A DNA stretch of 64,000 nt from Candidatus Acetothermia bacterium (GTDB lineage: Bacteria > Bipolaricaulota > Bipolaricaulia > Bipolaricaulales > Bipolaricaulaceae): positions 155,780 through 219,779 of the forward strand of contig JANLFW010000001.1 in assembly GCA_024653305.1 (NCBI GenBank). The letters run 5' to 3'. Of this stretch, positions 1 to 7,732 are shown one piece after another. Made by a program: the position numbers and the translations under genes. Every line of letters starts with the position of its first letter. Positions within the stretch are counted from its first letter, which is position 1. Below the pieces are notes generated by a model that saw only the letters and a program-made list of their open reading frames with translations, was not told where the DNA came from and did not search any database.

Positions 1-529
1 TGCGGGGATCGGTGGACGTGCGCACCACCGCGCCCTCCAGCACCTCCCCGGTGAGCAGGGGTTCCCCCTGCACCAGGTAGTACTCGGATCGGTCGTTGCT
101 GGGGAAAATCTCCTGGGGCTCGACCCGTTTAGCTTCCAGATCCCCCCGGTTCGCCGCCGCGTCCAGCACCTTGCGGAACTCGAGGAGCGCGGTGCGCCCG
201 AGGAGCTGCTTGGCCTCCTCTGGATCTGCGGCGCCGGGGATCCGCACCTCCACCCGGTCGCCCCCCATGGGACGGATCTCGGCGTTGGCGAGACCGTACT
301 GGTCCACGCGTTCGGAGAAGATGGTCACCAACCGGTCCACCACATCCCGGCGCTGGGCAGGCTCCACGTCCTCCAGGCCCTCCGCCTGGAGGACCAACCG
401 CACCCCGCCCTGGAGGTCGAGGCCAAGCTTGATCACGTTCCCCAGGGGCCAAAACGGGTAGAGGAGCCCCACCACGGCGAACAGGGCTGCCAACACCACC
501 CCGAACCGAATCCAGTCGTTGCGTTTCAT
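1..529 (-). CDS. secD: Protein translocase subunit SecD (N-terminal part, cut by window edge)
   Basis: SecD works with SecF and YajC at the SecYEG channel, using the proton gradient to help pull proteins across the membrane. The reading frame is open from the ATG at 529 to the window edge. It begins MKRNDWIRFG, followed by one membrane helix (about residues 8-24), then the family hallmark GLDLQGGVRLVLQAEG and the start of the periplasmic P1 region. About 176 residues are visible; the rest lies to the left of the window. yajC ends 12 nt upstream, the usual yajC-secD order, and a GAGGAGAT-like site precedes the ATG. Identification rests on the LDLQGG motif plus this neighbour. Confidence 0.93.
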   Translation of the reverse strand, partial: MKRNDWIRFGVVLAALFAVVGLLYPFWPLGNVIKLGLDLQGGVRLVLQAEGLEDVEPAQRRDVVDRLVTIFSERVDQYGLANAEIRPMGGDRVEVRIPGAADPEEAKQLLGRTALLEFRKVLDAAANRGDLEAKRVEPQEIFPSNDRSEYYLVQGEPLLTGEVLEGAVVRTSTDPR

Positions 530-541
530 CTCCTCACTTCC

Positions 542-841
542 TCACTTGCGCGCCTTGTCCACGATGCTCGACCTGGATAGCCTGAGCTTTCCTTCCTCTA
601 CGGTGAGGACAACGGAGTCGTCCTCGATCTTCTCCACGGTGCCGAAGATCCCGCCGGCGGTAATCACCCGGTCCCCCCGCTTCAGGGAGGAGATGAGCTC
701 GCGGTGTTCCTTTTGCCGCCGCCGTTGTGGCCGGATGAGGAGGAAGTAGAAGATGGCGGCGAACACCACGAGCAGGATGACCATGGAGATGAGGGATTGG
801 CTGGCTTGGGCGTCCCCTGCAACCTGGGCGTACGCTGTCAT
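542..841 (-). CDS. yajC: Preprotein translocase subunit YajC
   Basis: Small single-span partner of SecDF. 99 residues: a short N-terminus, one hydrophobic helix (about residues 18-37), then the typical LIRPQRRRQKEH and LKRGDRVITAGGIFGTV motifs of the family. A longer in-frame extension exists upstream, but it would run through the neighbouring gene. The ATG at 841 gives normal family length and sits behind a GGGGTGATGAC context. secD follows directly, so the two are probably co-transcribed. Confidence 0.93.
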   Translation of the reverse strand: MTAYAQVAGDAQASQSLISMVILLVVFAAIFYFLLIRPQRRRQKEHRELISSLKRGDRVITAGGIFGTVEKIEDDSVVLTVEEGKLRLSRSSIVDKARK

Positions 842-845
842 GTCA

Positions 846-1322
846 TCACCCCTTAGCACGTTGAACCCGCAACACTCCGCGCGCCACGAAGGGAATGGCG
901 ACCACCGCCACACCCCCGCTCCAAGCCCAAAACGCCGGGCCGGAAAGGCCACGGCCCAACGCCACGAGCTGGTGCAGCACGGCGAAGAGGTCCAACCACA
1001 GTATAGCGTAAACGGGGGCGGCGAGCGACCGGGGCCGGGCGAGGTCGAGGGCCACAGTGAGCGGGGGAACAGCGAGCCATGCCGCGAGCGCGGCCCGGGC
1101 CCCGACCAGCCCGAGGCCGAGGAAGAGGAGGGCATGGCCGGGGAGGAGGCGGACCGGGGAGTTGCCCGCCAGCGGTCCCCGCCGGACGCGCCAGAGCCCA
1201 TGGCCCCATAGGCCGAGGAGCAACGCCCCGCCGGTGAGCCGCCATGGGACGGGGAGCGGGGCGAGGGCCGCGGCGATCAGCACCACGAGCAGGCTCCCCG
1301 AGAGGAAGACGATGCCCCTCAT
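846..1322 (-). CDS. Hypothetical multi-span membrane protein
   Basis: 158 residues, very hydrophobic, with four or five predicted membrane helices (roughly residues 3-22, 29-45, 62-85, 95-120 and 132-150) separated by short Arg-rich loops. No domain that I recognise and no obvious catalytic residues. The ATG at 1322 overlaps the mgtE stop by 4 nt and the gene ends 4 nt before yajC, so it looks like the middle gene of an mgtE-orf-yajC-secD transcript. The frame is open further upstream, but that part is only the antisense-frame shadow of mgtE. Function unknown. Confidence 0.7.
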   Translation of the reverse strand: MRGIVFLSGSLLVVLIAAALAPLPVPWRLTGGALLLGLWGHGLWRVRRGPLAGNSPVRLLPGHALLFLGLGLVGARAALAAWLAVPPLTVALDLARPRSLAAPVYAILWLDLFAVLHQLVALGRGLSGPAFWAWSGGVAVVAIPFVARGVLRVQRAKG

Positions 1323-2635
1323 ACCAGGTACGGGAGGAACGCGGTGGCCAGGCCCAGGAACAGGAAGATGCCGATGAGGTCGCCGATCGTGGTCGCCACC
1401 GGCCCGGACACCATCGCCGGGTCGATGCCCAACCGCTTGAACAAGAAGGGGAGGACGCCGCCCGTCAAACACGCGCCCACGGTGGTCCCCGCCAACGCCA
1501 CCCCGGCCACGGCCCCGAAGAATGGCCTCCGCCAAAGCAGGGTAGCGATGAGCCCGATTTGGGCCCCGAGTGCCAACCCAGCCAGAAGCCCCACCCTGAG
1601 CTCCTTCCACACCACCCAGGGCAGGTCTTTCCACTGAACTGCGCCGATGGCCATGCCCCGGATGGCCACGGACAGGGCCTGGGCCGCGGCGTTGCCGCTC
1701 ATGTCCGCAATCAGAGGCATCAGCGCTGCCACAAACGCCAGTTCCGCGATCGTCGCCTCGAACCGGCTCACCACGGCGGCCACGGTCATGTTGAGAATAA
1801 CTAAGGCCATCAGCCATGGCAGCCGTTTGCGCACCGAGGTCTGCGGAGGGTCCAAGGGATGATCCTCGCCGGCCGGGATGCCGCCCAGGCGAAGGAGGTC
1901 CTCGGTGGCCTCCTCGCGGATCACGTCGATCACGTCGTCCACGGTGACGATGCCGAGGAGCTTCCCCCCCCCATCCACCACCGGAAGGGCGAGGAAGTTG
2001 TACTTGTCAAACGTCCTCGCTACGTCCTCCACGTCCATCGTCGCGGGCAAGGACACGAATTCCGACTGCATGATGTTGCGGATCGGCGTTTCGGGCTGGG
2101 CGAGCACGAGTTCCCGCAGGGACAGGACCCCGAGGAGCCTCTTCTTCTCGTCCACCACGTACGCGTAGTAGATGGTCTCCGCCTCTTCCGCCACCCGGCG
2201 CAGATGTTCGATCGCGTCCTGAGCGGTCATATCACCTGGCAGGGCCACGACCTCGGGGGACATGAGCCCGCCCGCGGTGTCGGGGGGGTAGGCGAGGAGT
2301 TCCGAGAGGGACTTCGCTTCCCAGGTCTCAAGGCGAGAGAGGACGTCCTGCACCGTCTCGCGGGGGAGCTCGGCGAGGAGGTCCACCGCGTCGTCGGGCT
2401 CCATGTGGGAGAGAATCTGGACGGCCTCCTCCCGGTTGAGCTCAGCGAGGAGCTTGGCCGCCTCGTCCGGCTCCATCTCCCCAAGCGGCTCAGCCGCGGC
2501 CCGACGCCGGTACAGGCGGCGCAGGAGCTCCACCGCCTCCTCCTCCCGGAGGGCGGCGAGGATCTCCGCGACCTCAGCCGGATGGCGACGGATGAGGTTG
2601 TGGATGTCCACCGGCTCCCGAATCTCCTCAGGCAT
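1319..2635 (-). CDS. mgtE: Magnesium transporter MgtE
   Basis: 438 residues with the complete MgtE architecture: a cytosolic N-domain of short helical repeats (about 1-120, with repeated MEPDEAAKLL / MEPDDAVDLL motifs), a CBS pair (about 125-255) and a five-helix membrane domain (about 275-438) with the pore motif MPLIADMSGNAAAQ and a later SGPVATTIGD. The N-domain and CBS pair sense cytosolic Mg2+ and gate the channel in characterised homologs. The start ATG at 2635 lies 8 nt after a TATATT -10-like box (2649-2644), suggesting a leaderless transcript. It heads the run into the Sec genes. Confidence 0.95.
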   Translation of the reverse strand: MPEEIREPVDIHNLIRRHPAEVAEILAALREEEAVELLRRLYRRRAAAEPLGEMEPDEAAKLLAELNREEAVQILSHMEPDDAVDLLAELPRETVQDVLSRLETWEAKSLSELLAYPPDTAGGLMSPEVVALPGDMTAQDAIEHLRRVAEEAETIYYAYVVDEKKRLLGVLSLRELVLAQPETPIRNIMQSEFVSLPATMDVEDVARTFDKYNFLALPVVDGGGKLLGIVTVDDVIDVIREEATEDLLRLGGIPAGEDHPLDPPQTSVRKRLPWLMALVILNMTVAAVVSRFEATIAELAFVAALMPLIADMSGNAAAQALSVAIRGMAIGAVQWKDLPWVVWKELRVGLLAGLALGAQIGLIATLLWRRPFFGAVAGVALAGTTVGACLTGGVLPFLFKRLGIDPAMVSGPVATTIGDLIGIFLFLGLATAFLPYLV

Positions 2636-2720
2636 ACTCGGGCAATATACCCGACCGGTGCCGGGCTTCCAGGCCGCAGCCTTGGGCGAGGTGACAGGAC
2701 ACGGTGTGGTACGCGGGACG

Positions 2721-3191
2721 CTAGACGAGCGCGATCAGGCCCACCGCAGCAAGGAGGACGGCGGCCCCAGCGATGAGCACCCCGAGGGCGATCAGGGGGA
2801 GCGCCCTCCAGGGCGGGATGCCGAGCAGGGTGGCGATCACCGCCCCGGTCCACGCCCCAGTGGCCGGGAGCGGGGTGGCCACGAACAGGACCAGGGCCAG
2901 GTGCCCAAGATGGCGAAACCGTTCCCGCTGCCGCCTTTCCTGCCAGGCGAGATAGCGCACGGCACCCCGCCCGATCGGGCCGGGAAGGCGGGGGAGGTGC
3001 GGCAAGAGCCGCCCTAAGACGAGGAGGAGGAGCGGAACCGGGAGAAGGTTCCCCGCCACGGCCAGGACGTAGGCGGACGCGGGGGAGAACCCGAGGGCAA
3101 GGGCCAGGGGGAGTCCACCGCGCAGCTCGGCGATCGGCGCCGCGGAGAGAAGCAGCACCTTAGCCGCCGCCAGCCAGTCCATGGCCTGCAT
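2721..3191 (-). CDS. Small multidrug export protein family (COG2426-like) membrane protein
   Basis: A 156-residue membrane protein with the family signature LLLSAAPIAELRGGLPLALALG close to the N-terminus, followed by further hydrophobic spans and a conserved-looking ATPLPATGAWTG segment. Members are annotated as small multidrug exporters, but the substrate is not well established. Start choice is uncertain: ATGs at 3212, 3191 and 3182 are in frame. 3212 has a weak GAGGG site, while 3191 best matches the usual short N-terminus. It stands alone between mgtE and cysS on the opposite strand. Confidence 0.75.
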   Translation of the reverse strand: MQAMDWLAAAKVLLLSAAPIAELRGGLPLALALGFSPASAYVLAVAGNLLPVPLLLLVLGRLLPHLPRLPGPIGRGAVRYLAWQERRQRERFRHLGHLALVLFVATPLPATGAWTGAVIATLLGIPPWRALPLIALGVLIAGAAVLLAAVGLIALV

Positions 3192-3326
3192 TATCCATGA
3201 TCGACAGCTCATGTTCCCTCTGCCGCTCGGTTGTAGGAAACAGCGTTCCCCGCGTACCATCACCGTGGACCGTGATCGCCGGACCCGGTTCACGGATCAC
3301 GGATTTCGCATCGCGAAGGAGAGGTG

Positions 3327-4715
3327 GTGGGGTTGCGCCTGTACAACACGCTCACCCGCAAGCTGGAAGAGCTCTCGGTCCACGGCAACACGGTGCGGAT
3401 GTACGTGTGCGGCCCCACCGTGTACGACCTCATCCACATCGGCAACGCCCGCCCGTTCATCGTGTTCGATGCCCTGCGCCGGTACCTGGAGGAGCAGGGG
3501 TACACCGTGCATTACGTCCAGAACATCACCGATGTGGACGACAAGATCATCCGCCGCGCCCAGGAGGAGGGGCGTCCGCCGGAGGAGGTGGCGGCCCGCT
3601 ACACCGAGGCCTACCTCCAGGACCTTGCCGCCCTCGGGGTGCGACCGGCCACCCACTCCCCGAAGGCAACCGAGTACGTCCCCAAGATGATCGAACTCGT
3701 TCAGAGGCTTGTGGAGAAGGGGCATGCCTACGTGGTGGACGGGGACGTGTACTTCTCGGCCGGGAGCTTCCCCGAGTACGGGAAGCTGTCCGGCCGGGTC
3801 CGGGAGGAGCAGGAGGCCGGGGCCCGGGTGGAGGTGGACGAGCGGAAGCGGGATCCCCTGGATTTCGCCCTCTGGAAGGCGGCGAAGCCCCGGGAGCCCA
3901 AGTGGCCGTCCCCGTGGGGTGAGGGCCGCCCCGGCTGGCACACGGAGTGCGTGGTGATGGCGATGCACCTCCTCGGGGAGACGGTGGACATCCACGCCGG
4001 GGGCAGCGACCTCATCTTCCCCCATCACGAGAACGAGCTCGCCCAGGCCGAGGCCCTCAGTGGGAAGCCGTTCGTCAAGATCTGGCTGCACAACGGCCTC
4101 CTCACCGTGCGGGGGGAACGGATGGGGAAGTCCCTGGGGAACTTCGAGTACGCCCGGGACGTGGTGAACCGGTACGGGGGCGAGGCTGTCCGCTACTTCT
4201 ACTTGGCGCGGGATTGGCGCAAGCCCCTGGAGTTCTCCCACGAGGCCCTCCTTGAGGCCAAGCGGGCGGTGGAGCGGGTGTACGACTTCCTGTGGGGGGC
4301 CGAGGCCCTGCCCGAACCAGCTCCACCTGCTCAACCGACGGAGCTTGAGCAGTTGGCGGAGAGGTTCCACGCGGAGCTTGAGGAGGACTTCAACACCCCC
4401 GGGGCGATCGGGGTGCTCCAAGAGATCGTGGGGGCAGGGCACCGGTGCCGCCTAGGTGGAGATCCGGCAGGGGCCAGGGCGGCGGCGGCACTGGTGCGGC
4501 GGCTGGGGAAGGCGCTGGGACTGTTCCAGAGGTCTCGGCCGGCGACCGAAGGGCTTGCGGACAAACTGATCGAGATGCTGATCGAGCTCCGCGGGGAGCT
4601 GCGCCGGGAGCGGCGGTTTGCCCTGGCCGACCGGATCCGGGACCGGCTCGGGGAGCTGGGGATCGAACTGCGCGACGGCCCAACCGGCACCACGTGGGCC
4701 CTCCGGCCCCGCTAG
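3327..4715 (+). CDS. cysS: Cysteinyl-tRNA synthetase
   Basis: Class I synthetase that charges tRNA-Cys. It shows YVCGPTVYDLIHIGNAR (Zn-binding Cys plus the HIGH-type HIGN), the second zinc cluster CVVMAMHLL with HHENELAQ, and the KMSKS-type loop RMGKSLGN. The C-terminal anticodon-binding part is complete. About 462 residues, normal for the family. The frame opens at GTG 3324. I prefer GTG 3327, 5 nt after AAGGAG at 3316-3321, with TTG 3333 as an alternative. The gene ends with a 4-nt convergent overlap with the CoA-transferase. Confidence 0.96.
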   Translation: MGLRLYNTLTRKLEELSVHGNTVRMYVCGPTVYDLIHIGNARPFIVFDALRRYLEEQGYTVHYVQNITDVDDKIIRRAQEEGRPPEEVAARYTEAYLQDLAALGVRPATHSPKATEYVPKMIELVQRLVEKGHAYVVDGDVYFSAGSFPEYGKLSGRVREEQEAGARVEVDERKRDPLDFALWKAAKPREPKWPSPWGEGRPGWHTECVVMAMHLLGETVDIHAGGSDLIFPHHENELAQAEALSGKPFVKIWLHNGLLTVRGERMGKSLGNFEYARDVVNRYGGEAVRYFYLARDWRKPLEFSHEALLEAKRAVERVYDFLWGAEALPEPAPPAQPTELEQLAERFHAELEEDFNTPGAIGVLQEIVGAGHRCRLGGDPAGARAAAALVRRLGKALGLFQRSRPATEGLADKLIEMLIELRGELRRERRFALADRIRDRLGELGIELRDGPTGTTWALRPR

Positions 4716-5836
4716 CCCAAACGCCCGAGGACCTCGGCCGTGTGTTCCCCCAACCGGGGTGGGGGGAGGAGACTGGGCGGCCAGGCCTGGGGCAGCGGGC
4801 AGGCCACGCTCGTATAGCGGCCCACCGCGGGGTGATCCACCTCCACCAGGAGTCGGCCGGTGAGTCCAGGGTCTCCGAACAGCTCCCCAAGCGAGTTCAC
4901 CGGTCCGGCCGGAACCCCGGCCGCCTTCAGGTGGGCGATCCACTCCGCCCGGGGCCTCTGGCGGAACACGGCCTCCAGCACGGAGACGAGCGCGTCCCGG
5001 TTCTTCACCCGGTCGGGGTTCGTGGCGAACCGGGGATCTCCCGCGAGCTCGGGCCGGCCTACGGCCGCGCACAGGGCGCGGAACTGGTCGTCCGTGCCCA
5101 CCGCCACCATCAGGAGGCCGTCCCCCGCCGGGAACGCCTGGTACGGGACGATGTGGGGATGCGCGGTCCCGAGCCGCTTCGGTTCCTCGCCGGTGAGGAG
5201 GAACGCCTGGGCCACGTTGACCAGGGCCGCCGCCGAACACTCGGCGAGCGTCACCTCCACCGCCTGCCCTTCCCCGGTGCGGGCCCGCTCGAGCAGCGCG
5301 GCCAGCGTCCCGGAAAGCGCGGCCCACGCGGTGAGCACGTCCACGATCGCCACCCCGACCTTGGCCGGCCGCTCCCCCTCGCCGGTGATCGCCATCAAGC
5401 CCCCGATGGCCTGGATCAGGGCGTCGAACCCGGGCTCGTCCCGGTACGGCCCGGGCGGGAACCCGGCGATCGCCACGTACACCAGGCGCGGGCAGATCTC
5501 CCGCACCTCGGGGTAGCCCAATCCCACCCGTTCCGCCGTCTCCGGGAGGAAGTTATGCACAAGCACGTCGCTTCCGGCGATCAAGCGACGTAGGATCGCC
5601 TGCCCTTCCTGGGAAACCAAGTCCAGGGCAAGCCCGTACTTCCCCCGGTTCACCGCCAGGAAATACGCGGACTCTCCCCCCACGAACGGCGGCCCCCAGC
5701 GGCGGGTCTCATCCCCGCTGCCGGGCCGCTCCACCTTGATCACCTCCGCCCCAAGGTCGGCCATCCACATCGTCGCGAGTGGCCCAGCCAGGATGCGGGA
5801 GAGGTCGAGGACACGAATTCCGGCGAGGGGCTTCAT
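4712..5836 (-). CDS. Class III (CaiB/BaiF) CoA-transferase
   Basis: 374 residues. It begins with the family opening GIRVLDLSRILAGPLATMWMADLGAEVIKVERP and has the ANRGKYGLALDL and VLVHNFLPE segments. Class III CoA-transferases move CoA between organic acids through an aspartyl-CoA intermediate; the catalytic Asp is expected in the first third of the chain. Substrate cannot be read from sequence (carnitine, formyl/oxalyl, succinyl and mesaconyl types all share these motifs). Its ATG at 5836 overlaps the endonuclease Q stop by 4 nt, so the two are co-transcribed although functionally unrelated on known grounds. Confidence 0.9.
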   Translation of the reverse strand: MKPLAGIRVLDLSRILAGPLATMWMADLGAEVIKVERPGSGDETRRWGPPFVGGESAYFLAVNRGKYGLALDLVSQEGQAILRRLIAGSDVLVHNFLPETAERVGLGYPEVREICPRLVYVAIAGFPPGPYRDEPGFDALIQAIGGLMAITGEGERPAKVGVAIVDVLTAWAALSGTLAALLERARTGEGQAVEVTLAECSAAALVNVAQAFLLTGEEPKRLGTAHPHIVPYQAFPAGDGLLMVAVGTDDQFRALCAAVGRPELAGDPRFATNPDRVKNRDALVSVLEAVFRQRPRAEWIAHLKAAGVPAGPVNSLGELFGDPGLTGRLLVEVDHPAVGRYTSVACPLPQAWPPSLLPPPRLGEHTAEVLGRLG

Positions 5837-7068
5837 GGCTGATCAAACAGGGACAGCATTGGGGGCTCCTCATCCAGGAGGATCCTGACCTCCCCGTACA
5901 CCCCGTCGTAGCCGGGGCGGATCGCGAGCTTGCTCGCCCTCATCTTGCCGATGGCCTGGACGACCCGCTGCGGGGCCCCGGCGGCGAGCTCGGTCAGCGG
6001 AAGGTCGAGGAGGATCGCGAGCTCGCTCCCGAACCGCGCCACCAGGCGCTGGTACTCCTCCTGCACGGCCTTCGTGTCCGGCCCCTGGCCCAAGGCTTGC
6101 CCGAGGATCTCGGGGAGCGGCACCAGCGACCGGTACGGGATCGCCCCGACCGGTTGGGACCCGGGTGGTCGATCGGCCAGCTCTTCCACCCGGTGCATCA
6201 CCCCCACCGTGACCGGACGGCCGCAGACCGGGCAACGTCCCCTGTGGGCCCGCGTCTCGCTCGGGGCAAGCACCACCCCACACGCCCGGTGCCCATCGTA
6301 GTGGTACTTCCCCTCCTCGGGGAAGAACTCGATCGTCCCGAGGAACCGCTGCGGATCCTTGTTGCGGATGGCCTCGACCAGGGCGGGATAGGAGGGCTCG
6401 GAGAGGTCGAACGCGCACGCTTCCCGCCCGAGGCGGGACGGGGAGTGGGCGTCGGAGAAGGACACAAGGCTGAGGCGATCCAAGGCCGAGAGCCGCCAGT
6501 TCATCGGTGGGTCCGAGGAGAGGCCGGTCTCGATGGCGAACACGTGCCGGGCCGCCTCGCCAAGTCCCTCCTCCAGGGAGTCAAACCCGGACTGGGCCCC
6601 GAAGATCGAGCACCACGGGGTCCAGGCGTGGGCCGGGATGACGGCGGCGGAGGGGCTGGCGGCGAGCACGATCTCGATGAGCTTCGCCCCGGGGACGCCG
6701 AACGTGGGGCGCCCGTCGGCCGCGAGGCTCCCGAGCTTCCCCAGCTCCCGGTTGATGCGCGCTGCCTCCTCGGCCCCTGGGGCGAGCACCAGGAAGTGGA
6801 CCCGCCGCACCCGTCCGTCCTGGGACCAGATCGCCGATACCTCGGTGGTGAACACGAAATGGACGCCCCCGTACGTGTAGATCCCTGTCCCGGCCGGGGT
6901 GAGCCCCGCCGCGAGCTCCTTGAACCACTTGGGGTGAGTGAAGTCCCCGGTACCCAGGATCTGAAGACCCTTCCATCGCGCCCACTGTGCGAGGTGCAGA
7001 AGGTCCATGTCCCCGCTCGTGGCCCGGGAGTAGCGCGAGTGCAGATGCAGGTCGGCGATGAGCCGCAT
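5833..7068 (-). CDS. Endonuclease Q-like PHP-domain DNA repair nuclease
   Basis: 411 residues. The N-terminus carries the PHP metal motif DLHLHSRYSRATSGDMD, then GTGDFTHPKW and later HAWTPWCSIFG, FSDAHSPSRLG. A zinc-finger-like CPVCGRPVTVGVMHR lies near residue 285. This arrangement matches the EndoQ family, which in archaea and a few bacteria nicks DNA 5' of deaminated bases and abasic sites. The chain ends EEPPMLSLFDQP, close to the bacterial sliding-clamp motif QL[SD]LF. Start ATG 7068 is 6 nt after a TATACT box (7080-7075), so the message may be leaderless. The longer in-frame extension upstream is out of family and overlaps the divergent flavodoxin. Confidence 0.85.
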   Translation of the reverse strand: MRLIADLHLHSRYSRATSGDMDLLHLAQWARWKGLQILGTGDFTHPKWFKELAAGLTPAGTGIYTYGGVHFVFTTEVSAIWSQDGRVRRVHFLVLAPGAEEAARINRELGKLGSLAADGRPTFGVPGAKLIEIVLAASPSAAVIPAHAWTPWCSIFGAQSGFDSLEEGLGEAARHVFAIETGLSSDPPMNWRLSALDRLSLVSFSDAHSPSRLGREACAFDLSEPSYPALVEAIRNKDPQRFLGTIEFFPEEGKYHYDGHRACGVVLAPSETRAHRGRCPVCGRPVTVGVMHRVEELADRPPGSQPVGAIPYRSLVPLPEILGQALGQGPDTKAVQEEYQRLVARFGSELAILLDLPLTELAAGAPQRVVQAIGKMRASKLAIRPGYDGVYGEVRILLDEEPPMLSLFDQP

Positions 7069-7088
7069 AGGCCCAGTATAATCCAAGC
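7069..7088. promoter_or_regulatory. Overlapping divergent -10 elements in a 20-bp intergenic gap
   Basis: The only DNA between the endonuclease Q start (7068, minus) and the flavodoxin start (7089, plus) is 20 bp. It holds TATAAT on plus (7077-7082, 6 nt before ATG) and TATACT on minus (7080-7075, 6 nt before ATG), sharing four base pairs. Both transcripts would be leaderless, and RNA polymerase could occupy only one direction at a time. No convincing -35 box is seen on either side. Confidence 0.55.
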
Positions 7089-7526
7089 ATGACCAACAGG
7101 ATACGGGTCGTCTTCGCATCCCGCACCGGCAACACGCGCAAGGTGGCCGACGCCATCGCCCAAGCGGTGGGCGGGGAGCTCGTGGACGTCCGGAAGAGCC
7201 CGCACTGTGACCTTTCCCAGGCGGGGTTCCTGTTCGTGGGGGATGGGGTGTACATGGGCCGGCCATCCAAGGCGATGGTGAGATTCCTCCAAGGCCTTTC
7301 CGTCCCGGCTGGGCTTAAGGCGGCGGTGTTCGGGACCTACGGCGCCCAGGCCAAGCAGCTCGATGTGCTCGCCCGGCTTCTTGAGGAGAAAGGGATCGAG
7401 GTCGTGGACCGGTTCGCCTGCCCGGGCCGGGACTGGTTCGCCCTCGGCCTCCTTAAGCGGGGCCGGCCGAACCAGGACGAGCTCCGCGCGGCCCAGGCAT
7501 TCGCCCGTCGGGCAGTGGGCGGCTAG
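7089..7526 (+). CDS. Flavodoxin-like protein
   Basis: 145 residues. The phosphate-binding loop of flavodoxins is visible as FASRTGNTRKVADAIA (about residues 9-24), followed by an alternating strand/helix pattern, GDGVYMGRPSKAM and FGTYGAQAKQL. It probably binds FMN and acts as a small electron carrier or FMN-dependent sensor in the cytoplasm. Length is normal for a short-chain flavodoxin. It is divergent from endonuclease Q and converges with the downstream RHH gene (4-nt overlap). No partner oxidoreductase lies next to it. Confidence 0.82.
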   Translation: MTNRIRVVFASRTGNTRKVADAIAQAVGGELVDVRKSPHCDLSQAGFLFVGDGVYMGRPSKAMVRFLQGLSVPAGLKAAVFGTYGAQAKQLDVLARLLEEKGIEVVDRFACPGRDWFALGLLKRGRPNQDELRAAQAFARRAVGG

Positions 7527-7732
7527 TCCAGGTAGCCAAGGTCGCGCAGGCGCCGCTCGAGCTCCCGCTCCTCGTCCGGGGTGAGGTCGGGGAGGAGTCC
7601 CTCCGCCCGCAGCTTCTCCCGCACCACCGCAGCCACGTACTCGTCCAGCGACCGGGCGGAAAGCAGCTCCAGGTTGGCCTCGACCGTGCGGGCGACCTCC
7701 TCAGGAATCCGCACCGTCCGGTACTCGCTCAT
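7523..7732 (-). CDS. Small ribbon-helix-helix-type protein (distal gene of sulfate operon)
   Basis: 69 residues. The N-terminal strand-helix part EYRTVRIPEEVARTVE and following helix resemble MetJ/Arc-type DNA-binding folds; the acidic-basic C-terminus reads LTPDEERELERRLRDLGYLD. It is clearly related to the protein at the head of the operon (10920-11132), which also ends in a PR/DERELERRL-LGYL block. The ATG at 7732 overlaps the preceding phosphohydrolase stop by 4 nt (ATGA), showing co-transcription. DNA binding or an antitoxin-like partner role is inferred. No toxin gene is adjacent. Confidence 0.72.
   Translation of the reverse strand: MSEYRTVRIPEEVARTVEANLELLSARSLDEYVAAVVREKLRAEGLLPDLTPDEERELERRLRDLGYLD

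Noticed and set aside
129-452. Minus-strand frame of 107 residues and a plus-strand frame of 121 residues over the start of the window
   Set aside because: Both are shadows of secD, whose frame runs open to the window edge with SecD motifs.
846-1817. Long minus-strand frame (323 residues)
   Set aside because: The first half is an Arg/Gly-rich shadow of mgtE; only the part from ATG 1322 is hydrophobic and gene-like.
5833-7266. Longer endonuclease Q with 66 more N-terminal residues
   Set aside because: The extension lies over the divergent flavodoxin and does not belong to the family; the PHP motif starts directly after ATG 7068.
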